A stretch of 6,273 bases of DNA, taken from NCBI GenBank assembly GCA_903958995.1, contig CAJBVG010000114.1, forward strand, positions 1-6,273, in the 5' to 3' direction. A model generated the notes under the pieces. That model was not told where the DNA came from. It ran no database searches and worked only from the letters and a program-made list of their open reading frames with translations. Position numbers and translations under genes: made by a program. The stretch comes from an uncultured bacterium. Its GTDB lineage: Bacteria > Bacteroidota > Bacteroidia > Sphingobacteriales > Sphingobacteriaceae. This document shows, one piece after another, positions 1 through 6,261 of this stretch. Every line of letters begins with the position of its first letter. Positions within the stretch are counted from its first letter, which is position 1.

Positions 1-128
1 AGTTCACCTCTTGTTAAATCCACTAACCCAACTTTCTTTCCTTCCTTAATGGCTCTCAATATGGTTCCTGAGCACGACATCTCTGCATCATCTGGATGCG
101 CAGCAAAAACTAATATGTCTAATTTCAT
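1..128 (-). CDS. bshB1: BshB1-type bacillithiol biosynthesis deacetylase, N-terminal 42 codons (partial)
   Basis: This is the start of a PIG-L/LmbE-family zinc-dependent N-acetyl-sugar deacetylase, running off the left edge of the window. The translation begins MKLDILVFAAHPDDAEMSCS. It shows the short beta strand followed by the AHPDD motif (residues 10-14), whose His11 and Asp14 are expected zinc ligands, and then GTILRAIKEGKKVGLVDLTRGEL at 21-43, the last residue split by the edge. The combination of 'MKLDIL', 'AHPDD' and 'VDLTRGE' is characteristic of BshB1, which removes the acetyl group from GlcNAc-malate in bacillithiol synthesis, a thiol used by many Bacteroidota. The catalytic C-terminal half is outside the window, so a related sugar deacetylase cannot be excluded. 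The start at 128 is the only ATG that precedes the conserved strand. The DUF4294 gene lies upstream on the same strand, separated by an inverted-repeat element. Confidence 0.85.
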   Translation of the reverse strand, partial: MKLDILVFAAHPDDAEMSCSGTILRAIKEGKKVGLVDLTRGE

Positions 129-147
129 GGGTGCAAAGATAAGAAGA

Positions 148-214
148 GTAGTGGGTATTGAGTAATGGGTAGTGAGATAATTACAAATTTTAACTCATTA
201 CTCAATACTCTTTA
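148..214. repeat. Heptad-based inverted repeat, copy 1 (between DUF4294 gene and bshB1)
   Basis: The left arm (about 149-170) and right arm (about 193-214) form an imperfect hairpin. Its core pairs 153-169 (GGGTATTGAGTAATGGG) with 194-210 (CTCATTACTCAATACTC). Fifteen of 17 positions are Watson-Crick and the other two are G.U in the plus-strand RNA. The loop is AT-rich, about 24 nt. The arms are built from seven-base units of the GAGTAAT, GGGTATT and GGGTAGT type. The right arm overlaps the 3' end of the DUF4294 gene, encoding its last codons and stop (ATT GAG TAA). Fifteen bases at 148-162 (GTAGTGGGTATTGAG) recur exactly, inverted, at 6232-6246 in copy 2. The hairpin could act as a transcription terminator or mRNA 3' stabiliser for the DUF4294 gene, but there is no clear U-tract. 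It also resembles short dispersed palindromic or heptad repeats of other bacteria. Function is unknown. Confidence 0.75.
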
Positions 215-803
215 TAATCTTCTCAATTTCCGCATCTTCACCCAAAGGGTCGTAATGCGATTTGAGGTTAGAGCCGAACAAACGGGCTAATGATTGCCAG
301 AAGAAGGCAGAGAACCTTCCTTTAAGGTCTTGAACAACTGCATAGGATGTATTACCAGTTTGCCGATCTATCAGCTTTATCAGTATTCGGCCTTGCGTAA
401 TGGTGAGCTGTTTCAGTTCAGACTCGAAATTATCTTTAATGTCTTTTTCCGTTTTATCAACTAAAGCCTGTTGTACACGCTTATCGTTGGTCATTTTTAG
501 CTCTTTCTCGAGCTGATTAAATTTCACACCAGCTAACTTTGCATAAGGCCATACTTTTAACACATCTCTGCGTAACTTTGTATATCGAATTTGATCACGT
601 TTAGATTTATAAATTCGAGTGGTGTAAATGTTAACTGTAGGAAGATAGATAAAGGGAATAGTGTCGCCATCTACGATAATTGCTCGTAAAATAATGGTAT
701 CATTCTTTCCCAACTGTTTTACTTCTTGTTGAGCTTGCGCACTTTTACTGAAGTAAAACGTTGTAAGTATGATGAATACGATATATTTTAAGTAGCGCGA
801 CAT
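198..803 (-). CDS. DUF4294 domain-containing exported protein
   Basis: This 201-residue protein matches the DUF4294 family, found mostly in Bacteroidota and without an established function. Residues 1-24 form a Sec signal peptide: basic MSRYLK, a hydrophobic stretch at 8-18, then SAQA before QQ, a good signal peptidase I site and not a lipobox. The mature part has the conserved 'VDGDTIPFIYLPTVNIY' region (44-60), a basic helix with RYTKLRRDVLKVWPYAKLA (73-91), a charged helical middle (95-132) and a conserved C-terminal block from TQGRILIKLIDRQTG to GRFSAFFWQSLARLFG (136-177). No metal-binding or catalytic motif is evident. A periplasmic location is inferred from the signal peptide. The start at 803 is chosen because it directly precedes the signal peptide. 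It is divergent from rel with a 73-bp gap. Its final residues SIE and its stop lie inside the heptad repeat. Confidence 0.85.
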   Translation of the reverse strand: MSRYLKYIVFIILTTFYFSKSAQAQQEVKQLGKNDTIILRAIIVDGDTIPFIYLPTVNIYTTRIYKSKRDQIRYTKLRRDVLKVWPYAKLAGVKFNQLEKELKMTNDKRVQQALVDKTEKDIKDNFESELKQLTITQGRILIKLIDRQTGNTSYAVVQDLKGRFSAFFWQSLARLFGSNLKSHYDPLGEDAEIEKIIKSIE

Positions 804-876
804 AGTCTAATAACCAAATATCATCATAATTATTATTTTGATTTACATAAAAGAATGATTTTTTTTACATTTAGCC
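804..876. promoter_or_regulatory. Divergent intergenic region with presumed promoters for rel and the DUF4294 gene
   Basis: This 73-bp, strongly AT-rich gap separates the divergent starts at 803 (minus) and 877 (plus), so promoters for both genes should lie here or just inside the genes. The Bacteroidota -7 consensus TAnnTTTG has only one-mismatch relatives: TTATTTTG at 833-840 on the plus strand, about 36 bp before the rel start, and GATATTTG on the minus strand at 822-815, close to the DUF4294 start. No good -33 partner was found for either. There is a run of eight T at 859-866. No Shine-Dalgarno sequence is evident before rel, which is normal for this phylum. The region assignment follows from gene layout; the individual boxes are weak. 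Confidence 0.4.
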
Positions 877-3087
877 ATGCACACGATCGATATAGAAGCT
901 GAGAAAAAGGAAATTCAAAAGCGGTATAGAGCTTTATTGAAAGCTTGTAAACCGACGATGGAGAAGGGCGATAAGCGTCAAATTCGTATTGCATTTGAAA
1001 TGTCGGTGGAGGCACATAAAAACATGCGCCGCAAATCTGGCGAACCTTATATTTATCATCCCATCGCTGTTGCACAAATTGCTGCCGAAGAAATTGGCTT
1101 AGGTACTACTTCTATTGTTTGTGCATTATTACACGATGTTGTTGAAGACACTAACATCACCTTAGAAGATATCGAACGTGAGTTCGGAACTAAAGTAGCT
1201 AACATCATTGATGGCTTAACAAAAATCTCTGGAGTATTCGACCAAACCAGTTCTATACAAGCGGAGAACTTCCGTAAAATGTTACTTACTCTTGCAGATG
1301 ATGTTCGAGTAATATTAATCAAGCTTGCCGATCGTTTACACAACATGCGAACCTTGGAAAGTATGCCAAGAGATAAGCAATTAAAGATATCTTCTGAAAC
1401 CATTTATTTATATGCCCCTCTAGCCCATCGCTTAGGATTATACGCTATAAAATCAGAATTGGAAGATCTTTCCATGAAGTTTACGGAGGCAACAACCTAT
1501 AAATTTATTGCCAATAAACTTAATGAAACCAAAGGTGAAAGAGCGAAATTTATAAATGAGTTTATAAAACCATTACGCGAAGAATTAAACAAACTTGATT
1601 TAACAGCTGAAATTCTTGGCAGACCAAAATCCATACATTCCATTTGGAAAAAAATGAAATCAAAGGGTGTACCTTTTGAAGAAGTTTATGATTTATTTGC
1701 CATTCGAATAATTTTAGAAAGTGATTTCGAAAATGAAAAAGCAGATTGTTGGAAAGCATATTCTATTGTAACCGACAAATACATTCCGAATCCTGACCGT
1801 TTGCGCGACTGGATTTCATCACCAAGAGGTAATGGATACGAATCGCTACATACCACGGTAATGGGACCTTCGGGCCGATGGGTAGAAGTTCAGATTCGAA
1901 GTGGAAGAATGAATGAGATTGCAGAAAAAGGTTTTGCTGCTCATTGGAAATATAAAGAACAAACGAGTGAAAACGGACTCGACCAATGGATACAAAAAGT
2001 TAGAGATGTTTTGAGTAGTCCAGAGTCTAATGCCCTTGATTTCCTTGATGATTTTAAGATGAACCTTTTCTCTGATGAGATTTTCATCTTTACTCCAAAA
2101 GGAGACTTAATGAAACTCCCTTTTGGTGCAACTGCATTGGATTTCGCCTTCGAGATTCACTCCGACATAGGAACAAAATGTATCGGTGCTAAAGTAAATC
2201 ACCGACTAGTCCCACTTTCGCATAAACTACAAAACGGCGATCAGGTAGAAGTGATTACTTCCGACAAGCAAAAACCAAAAGAAGATTGGTTGAATTTTGT
2301 CATTACAAGTAAAGCGAAATCTAAAATCAAATCTGCCATACGTGAGCAAAAAATAAAAATTGCAGAAGATGGTAAGGAAATATTAGACAGAAAGCTTAAA
2401 TCACTTAAAATTTCTAATACCAACCAATCCATTAGTAAAATTGCTTTATTCTTCGGATTGCCAAGTAATATTGAGCTTTACTACCAAGTTGCTATTGGCA
2501 AACTTGATTTAAAGGAATTGCGAGAGTACCAAGTTACAGAAAAGAAAACTCCTCAGAAAACTCAACCTAAAATCGATAAGGATAACTTGGATCAATACAT
2601 GAAACAGGTGAAGAGTAAAGACTCTGACATCTTGTTGATCGGAGAAGATTTACATAAAATCGACTATAAATTATCGCCTTGTTGCAATCCTATCCCTGGC
2701 GATGATGTATTTGGTTTCATCACAATTAATGAAGGAATTAAAATTCACCGTACTAATTGCCCTAATGCCATTAAACTGATGTCGAATTTTGGCTATCGTA
2801 TTGTAAAAGCGAAGTGGACAGGACAAAAGGAAATTGCATTCTTAACAGGAATTAGAATTGTAGGTACAGATGAGGTTGGAGTAGTGAATAACATCACCAA
2901 AGTTGTTTCGAACGACTTTAAAGTAAATATGCGCTCAATCACAGTAGATAGTGATGATGGTATCTTTGAAGGCACCTTAATGATCTACGTAAATGACACT
3001 TCTCACTTAGATACACTGATTAAAAAGTTGAAGCTCGTCAACGGAGTTATTAATGTAACCCGTTTCGATGCTAACAAATCGGCGTAA
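877..3087 (+). CDS. rel: Bifunctional (p)ppGpp synthetase/hydrolase, RelA/SpoT homologue (Rel)
   Basis: This cytosolic, ribosome-associated enzyme makes (p)ppGpp from ATP and GDP/GTP, and hydrolyses it. At 736 residues it is a full-length long RSH. The hydrolase HD domain (about 30-200) keeps the expected metal ligands: His61 in YIYHP, His86-Asp87 in LLHDVVEDT, and Asp152 in KLADRLHNMRT. The synthetase domain (about 245-360) has GRPKSIHSIWKKM (248-260), Asp272 in YDLFAIR, RLRD at 308-311 (the basic RxKD-like motif of bifunctional enzymes, not the acidic EFDD of RelA), Tyr321 in NGYESLHTTV, and Glu337 in VEVQIRS. A TGS domain follows (401-461, with its conserved His428), then a Cys-rich zinc-finger-like domain (Cys602, Cys603, His624, Cys628) and a C-terminal ACT domain (about 657-730). 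Both active sites look intact, so it is probably the main RSH of the cell. The gene ends in tandem in-frame stops (TAA TAA). It could equally be labelled spoT or relA. Confidence 0.97.
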   Translation: MHTIDIEAEKKEIQKRYRALLKACKPTMEKGDKRQIRIAFEMSVEAHKNMRRKSGEPYIYHPIAVAQIAAEEIGLGTTSIVCALLHDVVEDTNITLEDIEREFGTKVANIIDGLTKISGVFDQTSSIQAENFRKMLLTLADDVRVILIKLADRLHNMRTLESMPRDKQLKISSETIYLYAPLAHRLGLYAIKSELEDLSMKFTEATTYKFIANKLNETKGERAKFINEFIKPLREELNKLDLTAEILGRPKSIHSIWKKMKSKGVPFEEVYDLFAIRIILESDFENEKADCWKAYSIVTDKYIPNPDRLRDWISSPRGNGYESLHTTVMGPSGRWVEVQIRSGRMNEIAEKGFAAHWKYKEQTSENGLDQWIQKVRDVLSSPESNALDFLDDFKMNLFSDEIFIFTPKGDLMKLPFGATALDFAFEIHSDIGTKCIGAKVNHRLVPLSHKLQNGDQVEVITSDKQKPKEDWLNFVITSKAKSKIKSAIREQKIKIAEDGKEILDRKLKSLKISNTNQSISKIALFFGLPSNIELYYQVAIGKLDLKELREYQVTEKKTPQKTQPKIDKDNLDQYMKQVKSKDSDILLIGEDLHKIDYKLSPCCNPIPGDDVFGFITINEGIKIHRTNCPNAIKLMSNFGYRIVKAKWTGQKEIAFLTGIRIVGTDEVGVVNNITKVVSNDFKVNMRSITVDSDDGIFEGTLMIYVNDTSHLDTLIKKLKLVNGVINVTRFDANKSA

Positions 3088-3102
3088 TAATGTGTAAAAC
3101 TT

Positions 3103-3121
3103 CGTAAAAACTGTTTCTACG
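3103..3121. repeat. Imperfect 19-bp palindrome upstream of fur
   Basis: CGTAAAAACTGTTTCTACG in the rel-fur gap has 8-bp arms with seven of eight positions complementary and a 3-nt centre (CTG). It lies just where the upstream half of a fur promoter would sit. It is too weak and has no following T-run, so it does not look like a terminator for rel. It could be an operator, for example for autoregulation by the downstream Fur-family protein, but it does not resemble the classical Fur box (GATAATGATAATCATTATC). Only the symmetry is observed; the role is inference. Confidence 0.3.
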
Positions 3122-3138
3122 ATTATAGAATATTTAAT

Positions 3139-3146
3139 TAATTTTG
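3139..3146 (+). promoter_or_regulatory. Possible Bacteroidota -7 promoter element for fur-purA-pabB
   Basis: TAATTTTG fits the Bacteroidota -7 consensus TAnnTTTG exactly and ends 19 bp before the fur start, which would leave a short 5' leader. A clear -33 TTTG is missing; the nearest candidate is TGTTTC around 3112-3117. The motif is short and several exact matches are expected by chance in an AT-rich window this long, so the call rests mainly on position: a 78-bp gap after the tandem stop codons of rel. Confidence 0.35.
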
Positions 3147-3165
3147 GACGAGGAAAAAAAGGTAT

Positions 3166-3657
3166 ATGTCTAACAAAGAAACTATTGCAAGTGTAGTAAA
3201 GATTTTCGAGGCATTTTTGGAAAACAGAAGTTTGCGTAAGACGCCTGAGCGTTTTGCTATTTTGGAAGAAATATACTCTAGAAACGACCATTTCGACGTT
3301 GAATCGCTGTATATACACATGAAAAATCGTAAATACAGAGTAAGTAGAGCAACCGTTTACAATACATTAGAACTACTATTATCATGCGATTTAGTGACCA
3401 AACATCAGTTTGGTAAGAACATGGCTCAATTTGAAAAGTCGTATGGCTACAAGCAACATGATCACATTATTTGTATCGATTGCGGTAAAGTTGTAGAATT
3501 CTGCGACCCACGAATCCAACAAATACAGTCGATGATGGGCGAATTGTTGAAATTCGAAATTAAACACCATTCCTTAAATCTATACGGTTCTTGTAGTCGT
3601 TTAAAAGATGAAGGGCATTGCGATACGTTTGTTGCTACTTCAAAGAAAAATTCTTAG
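3166..3657 (+). CDS. fur: Fur-family metal-responsive transcriptional regulator
   Basis: This 163-residue Fur-superfamily repressor has an N-terminal winged-helix DNA-binding domain: RKTPERFAILEEIY (24-37), HFDVESLY (42-49), and recognition region VSRATVYNTLELLLSCDLV (59-77). A C-terminal metal-binding dimerisation domain follows. By manual alignment to E. coli Fur, the regulatory-site residues His33, Glu81, His88 and His90 correspond to His42, Glu90, His98 and His100 here. The structural CxxC is Cys103/Cys106. Residue 111 is Glu, where peroxide sensor PerR has its key Asp104, favouring iron or other metal sensing over PerR function. The second Cys pair is odd: Cys143 and Cys152 are eight residues apart, not four as in E. 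coli Fur. Residues of the HHDH site are partly replaced (Gln97, Gln118). It ends in tandem stops TAG TAA, 20 bp before purA, so it is likely co-transcribed with purA and pabB. Fur versus Zur or Mur specificity cannot be settled from sequence alone. Confidence 0.9.
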   Translation: MSNKETIASVVKIFEAFLENRSLRKTPERFAILEEIYSRNDHFDVESLYIHMKNRKYRVSRATVYNTLELLLSCDLVTKHQFGKNMAQFEKSYGYKQHDHIICIDCGKVVEFCDPRIQQIQSMMGELLKFEIKHHSLNLYGSCSRLKDEGHCDTFVATSKKNS

Positions 3658-3677
3658 TAAAAATTTAAATAATAGAT

Positions 3678-4953
3678 ATGAAAGTTGATGTTTTATTGGG
3701 TTTGCAGTGGGGAGACGAAGGGAAAGGAAAAATTGTTGATGTGTTATGTCCGGGATATGACCTAATTGCTCGCTTTCAAGGAGGCCCTAATGCTGGTCAC
3801 ACACTCGAATTTGATGGTAAAAAATATGTTTTAAATACCATTCCTTCAGGTGTATTCAACCCTCAAACATTAAACTTAATTGGTAACGGTGTAGTTATCG
3901 ACCCTGTTATTTTCAAGAAAGAAATTGATAAACTTCGTGAAAACGGATACGACCCTATTAAATCTGGCAAATTAGTGATTGCAAAAAAAGCACACTTAAT
4001 TTTACCAACTCACCGTATGCTTGATGCAGCAAGTGAAACAAAAATGGGTAACTCTAAAATCGGTTCCACATTAAAAGGTATCGGCCCTACTTATGCTGAT
4101 AAAACTGGTAGAAACGGACTTCGTGTTGGTGATACCATGTTACCAGATTTCAGAGAGCGTTATGAAAAATTACGTAATAAGCATTTGGAAACTTTGTCGC
4201 ATTATAATGTTGACTTAGATTATACAGAATACGAAACACAATGGTTTGAAGCGATTGAATTGTTAAAAGCAATGCAACAAGTAGATTCGGAACATTTAGT
4301 AAATGAATACATCCAATCGGGTAAAAAAAGTATTAGCTGAAGGTGCTCAAGGTACATTACTTGATATCGATTTTGGTTCATATCCATATGTAACTTCATC
4401 TAACACAACATCGGCGGGTGCATGCACTGGATTAGGTGTTGCTCCTTCTAAAATCGGTAGTGTTATCGGTATTTTCAAAGCTTATTGTACTCGAGTTGGT
4501 GGTGGACCCTTCCCTACTGAATTAGACAATGAAATTGGTGAAGAACTTCGTCGTATTGGTCACGAATACGGTGCTACAACTGGTCGCCCACGTAGATGCG
4601 GATGGATAGATTTACCTGCATTGAAATATGCAATTATGCTTAATGGTGTTACTGAATTAGTAATGACTAAAGCGGATATATTAAGTGGATTCGAAAAAGT
4701 AAGAGTTTGTACTCATTACATTTGGGATGGTAAGAAAATTGATTACATGCCGTATGATATTATTTCTATTCAACCAGAACCAGTATATGAAGAATTAGAT
4801 GGATGGAATGAAGACCTTACTGGAATTCGTGAAGTGAATCAAATTCCTCAAAAATTACAAGCTTACATCGATTACTTAGAAAAAGAACTTAACGTTCCTA
4901 TTAAATATTTGTCAGTTGGTCCAGACCGATTGCAAACATTAATATTATCTTAA
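3678..4953 (+). CDS. purA: Adenylosuccinate synthetase, reading frame interrupted by an apparent 1-base insertion
   Basis: PurA converts IMP plus aspartate to adenylosuccinate using GTP, the committed step to AMP, in the cytosol. The gene lies in two frames: codons 1-217 run from 3678 to 4328, then the rest is read from 4330 to the stop at 4951-4953. Skipping one A of the seven-A run at 4323-4329 gives a 424-residue protein, the usual length. The N-terminal part has GLQWGDEGKGK with Asp13, GGPNAGHT with His41, and GIGPTYADKTGR (134-145), including the two catalytic residues known in E. coli (Asp13, His41). The C-terminal part has VLAEGAQGTLLDIDFGSYP from 218, TRVGGGPFPTE, TTGRPRRCGW (300-309), MTKAD (329-333) and SVGPDR (412-417). 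As written, frame 1 stops at 4340 shortly after residue 217, so no full-length product is made without correction. A second in-phase ATG at 4303 could only start the C-terminal half. A sequencing error in the homopolymer is the leading explanation; a real mutation or slippage is possible. Confidence 0.93.
4323..4329 (+). other. Seven-A run at the purA frame break
   Basis: The run follows GGT (Gly215). Read as GGT AAA AAA GTA TTA GCT it would give GKKVLA, leading straight into the conserved EGAQG motif. The seventh A instead gives GGT AAA AAA AGT ATT AGC TGA, a stop at 4338-4340. Restoring the frame needs loss of one base (+1 shift) or a -2 shift. The common -1 ribosomal slip on A-AAA-AAG would not restore it. 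Another seven-A run in the same gene (3983-3989) is in frame. Confidence 0.85.
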
Positions 4954-4959
4954 TGTATC

Positions 4960-6198
4960 ATGTTCAGTATTCCTTGTACAGAGGAGAATAAACAGAAACT
5001 TGTTCGAGCAATTGATCAGTCGGAAAACTATTTCTGCCTGCTCAATTCTAATCAATATCCTGACCCATATTCTACTTTGAATTGGAAGATCTCCTATGGT
5101 GATCGATTACTTTCACGCAATATTGCTGAACATTCATTCGAAGAACTTCGTACATTTTTATCAAATTCAGCAAAACCTATTTATGGTTTTTTAGGGTATG
5201 ATTTAAAAAATGATGTCGAGAAATTAAGCTCAAAAAACACCGCACATATTTCGTTTCCCGAGTTATTCTTTTTTGAAGAATTAGTAGCAATTTCAGAAGA
5301 AAACAATGAATTAAAAAGCAGTTCATCACTTGATTTCGATTGGGTAGAACCTCGAAATCCGTCAACTAAATCGAACTCGAAAATCATTCAACACGTTAGC
5401 AAAATAGACTATGTGAAGAATGTTCAGCGCATTCAAGAGCATATTATTGCTGGTGATGTTTATGAATTAAATTATTGCATTCCATTTGAAATTCTCGATA
5501 TACAAATTGATCCTGTTGAGCTGTATTTTTTACTGAACAAACGCTCCCCTAACCCATTTTCAGGACTATTAAAAATCAATCATCAATACATTATTTCTGC
5601 TAGTCCAGAGCGTTTCTTATGCAAACGAGGTAGTAAAATTATATCTCAACCGATAAAAGGAACGATAAAAAGAACAGAAAATATAGAAAAAGATATAGAG
5701 CAATTATTGCACTCCGAAAAAGAACGTGCGGAGAATGTTATGATTGTTGATTTAGTTCGAAACGATTTAACTAAAACTGCAATCACAGGAAGCATCAAAG
5801 TTGAAGAGCTATTTGGCATCTATAGCTTCCCTCAGTTGCATCAAATGATCAGTACCGTGACAAGTATTCAAGATGAGCAGTACGATGTTACAGAGGTTAT
5901 AAAAAACGCTTTCCCGATGGGATCCATGACGGGTGCTCCAAAAGTAAGAGCGATGGAATTAATTGAACAATTGGAAGTATTTAAACGTGCAGCCTATTCG
6001 GGAGCATTAGGTTATATTATGCCTGATGGCACCTTTGATTTCAATGTATTAATTCGATCGATTTTTATTGATCAACAAGAAAAGAAATTAAACTTTAATG
6101 TAGGAAGCGCTATTACACTTGATTCTAATCCTGAAGAGGAATATGAGGAGTGTTTGTTGAAAGCGAAAGCGATTTTCAAAGTATTGGGTAGTGAGTAA
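4960..6198 (+). CDS. pabB: Aminodeoxychorismate synthase component I (PabB-like chorismate-binding enzyme)
   Basis: This 412-residue protein of the chorismate-utilising (TrpE/PabB/MenF) family is predicted to convert chorismate to 4-amino-4-deoxychorismate for p-aminobenzoate and folate synthesis. Ammonia would come from a PabA glutaminase, which is not in this window. The catalytic domain (about 145-408) contains GDVYELNYC (165-173), SPERFL (215-220), PIKGT (231-235), ERAENVMIVDLVRNDL (255-270), PMGSMTGAPKVRAM (319-332), YSGALGYI (346-353) and DSNPEEEYEE (388-397). The Lys of PIKGT (Lys233) marks PabB-type enzymes; anthranilate synthases have PIAGT. The N-terminal region (1-140) is divergent and shorter than in E. 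coli PabB, as is common for stand-alone homologues. The start at 4960 lies 6 bp after the purA stop, so the two are surely co-transcribed. An ATG overlapping the purA stop (4953) is out of frame. The last codons GGT AGT GAG and the stop TAA belong to the heptad repeat. Confidence 0.92.
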   Translation: MFSIPCTEENKQKLVRAIDQSENYFCLLNSNQYPDPYSTLNWKISYGDRLLSRNIAEHSFEELRTFLSNSAKPIYGFLGYDLKNDVEKLSSKNTAHISFPELFFFEELVAISEENNELKSSSSLDFDWVEPRNPSTKSNSKIIQHVSKIDYVKNVQRIQEHIIAGDVYELNYCIPFEILDIQIDPVELYFLLNKRSPNPFSGLLKINHQYIISASPERFLCKRGSKIISQPIKGTIKRTENIEKDIEQLLHSEKERAENVMIVDLVRNDLTKTAITGSIKVEELFGIYSFPQLHQMISTVTSIQDEQYDVTEVIKNAFPMGSMTGAPKVRAMELIEQLEVFKRAAYSGALGYIMPDGTFDFNVLIRSIFIDQQEKKLNFNVGSAITLDSNPEEEYEECLLKAKAIFKVLGSE

Positions 6199-6261
6199 TG
6201 GGTATTGAGTAATTATATAATTATTAAATTTCTCAATACCCACTACACATTACTCATTACT
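6180..6261. repeat. Heptad-based inverted repeat, copy 2 (3' end of pabB)
   Basis: The left arm 6180-6209 pairs with the right arm 6232-6261 around a 22-nt AT-only loop, except for the T and A bases flanking it. Of 30 paired positions I count 25 Watson-Crick, 2 G.T and 3 mismatches; the innermost 11 are perfect. The left arm reads as heptads GGGTAGT GAGTAAT GGGTATT GAGTAAT, and the right arm is the reverse complement with variation. The left arm carries the last three pabB codons and its stop at 6196-6198. The element could terminate transcription from either side, though no U-tract follows either arm, and it may be a dispersed short palindromic element related to copy 1 at 148-214. It fills nearly all of the sequence after pabB; no start codon for a further plus-strand gene is seen before the window ends. 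Confidence 0.8.

Noticed and set aside
134..141. TATCTTTG on the minus strand, an exact Bacteroidota -7 match just before bshB1
   Set aside because: It ends only 5 bp before the bshB1 start, implying an almost leaderless transcript, and no -33 partner is visible. Exact matches to this short motif are expected by chance in AT-rich DNA.
1056..1403. Minus-strand open frame of 115 codons inside rel
   Set aside because: It is a shadow of the rel coding frame with no recognisable family features or start context; the same applies to the minus-strand frames inside fur and pabB.
3124..3138. TTATAGAATATTTAA before fur, reminiscent of a PerR box
   Set aside because: Only about 9 of 14 arm positions fit the PerR-box consensus, the dyad has two arm mismatches, and the regulator has Glu111 where PerR needs Asp.
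4323..4330. A-AAA-AAG as a programmed -1 ribosomal frameshift site in purA
   Set aside because: The downstream frame is reached by a +1 (or -2) shift, so a -1 slip would not produce PurA; no stimulatory structure was evident either.
4303..4953. The C-terminal half of purA as an independent gene (split, two-subunit enzyme)
   Set aside because: The ATG at 4303 only adds out-of-family residues (MNTSNR) before the junction, the overlap is accidental, and a one-base correction gives an ordinary single-chain protein.
6180..6261. CRISPR-like or tandem-repeat array at the right end
   Set aside because: The units are 7 bases without spacers and form an inverted repeat; there is no repeat-spacer pattern and no cas gene.
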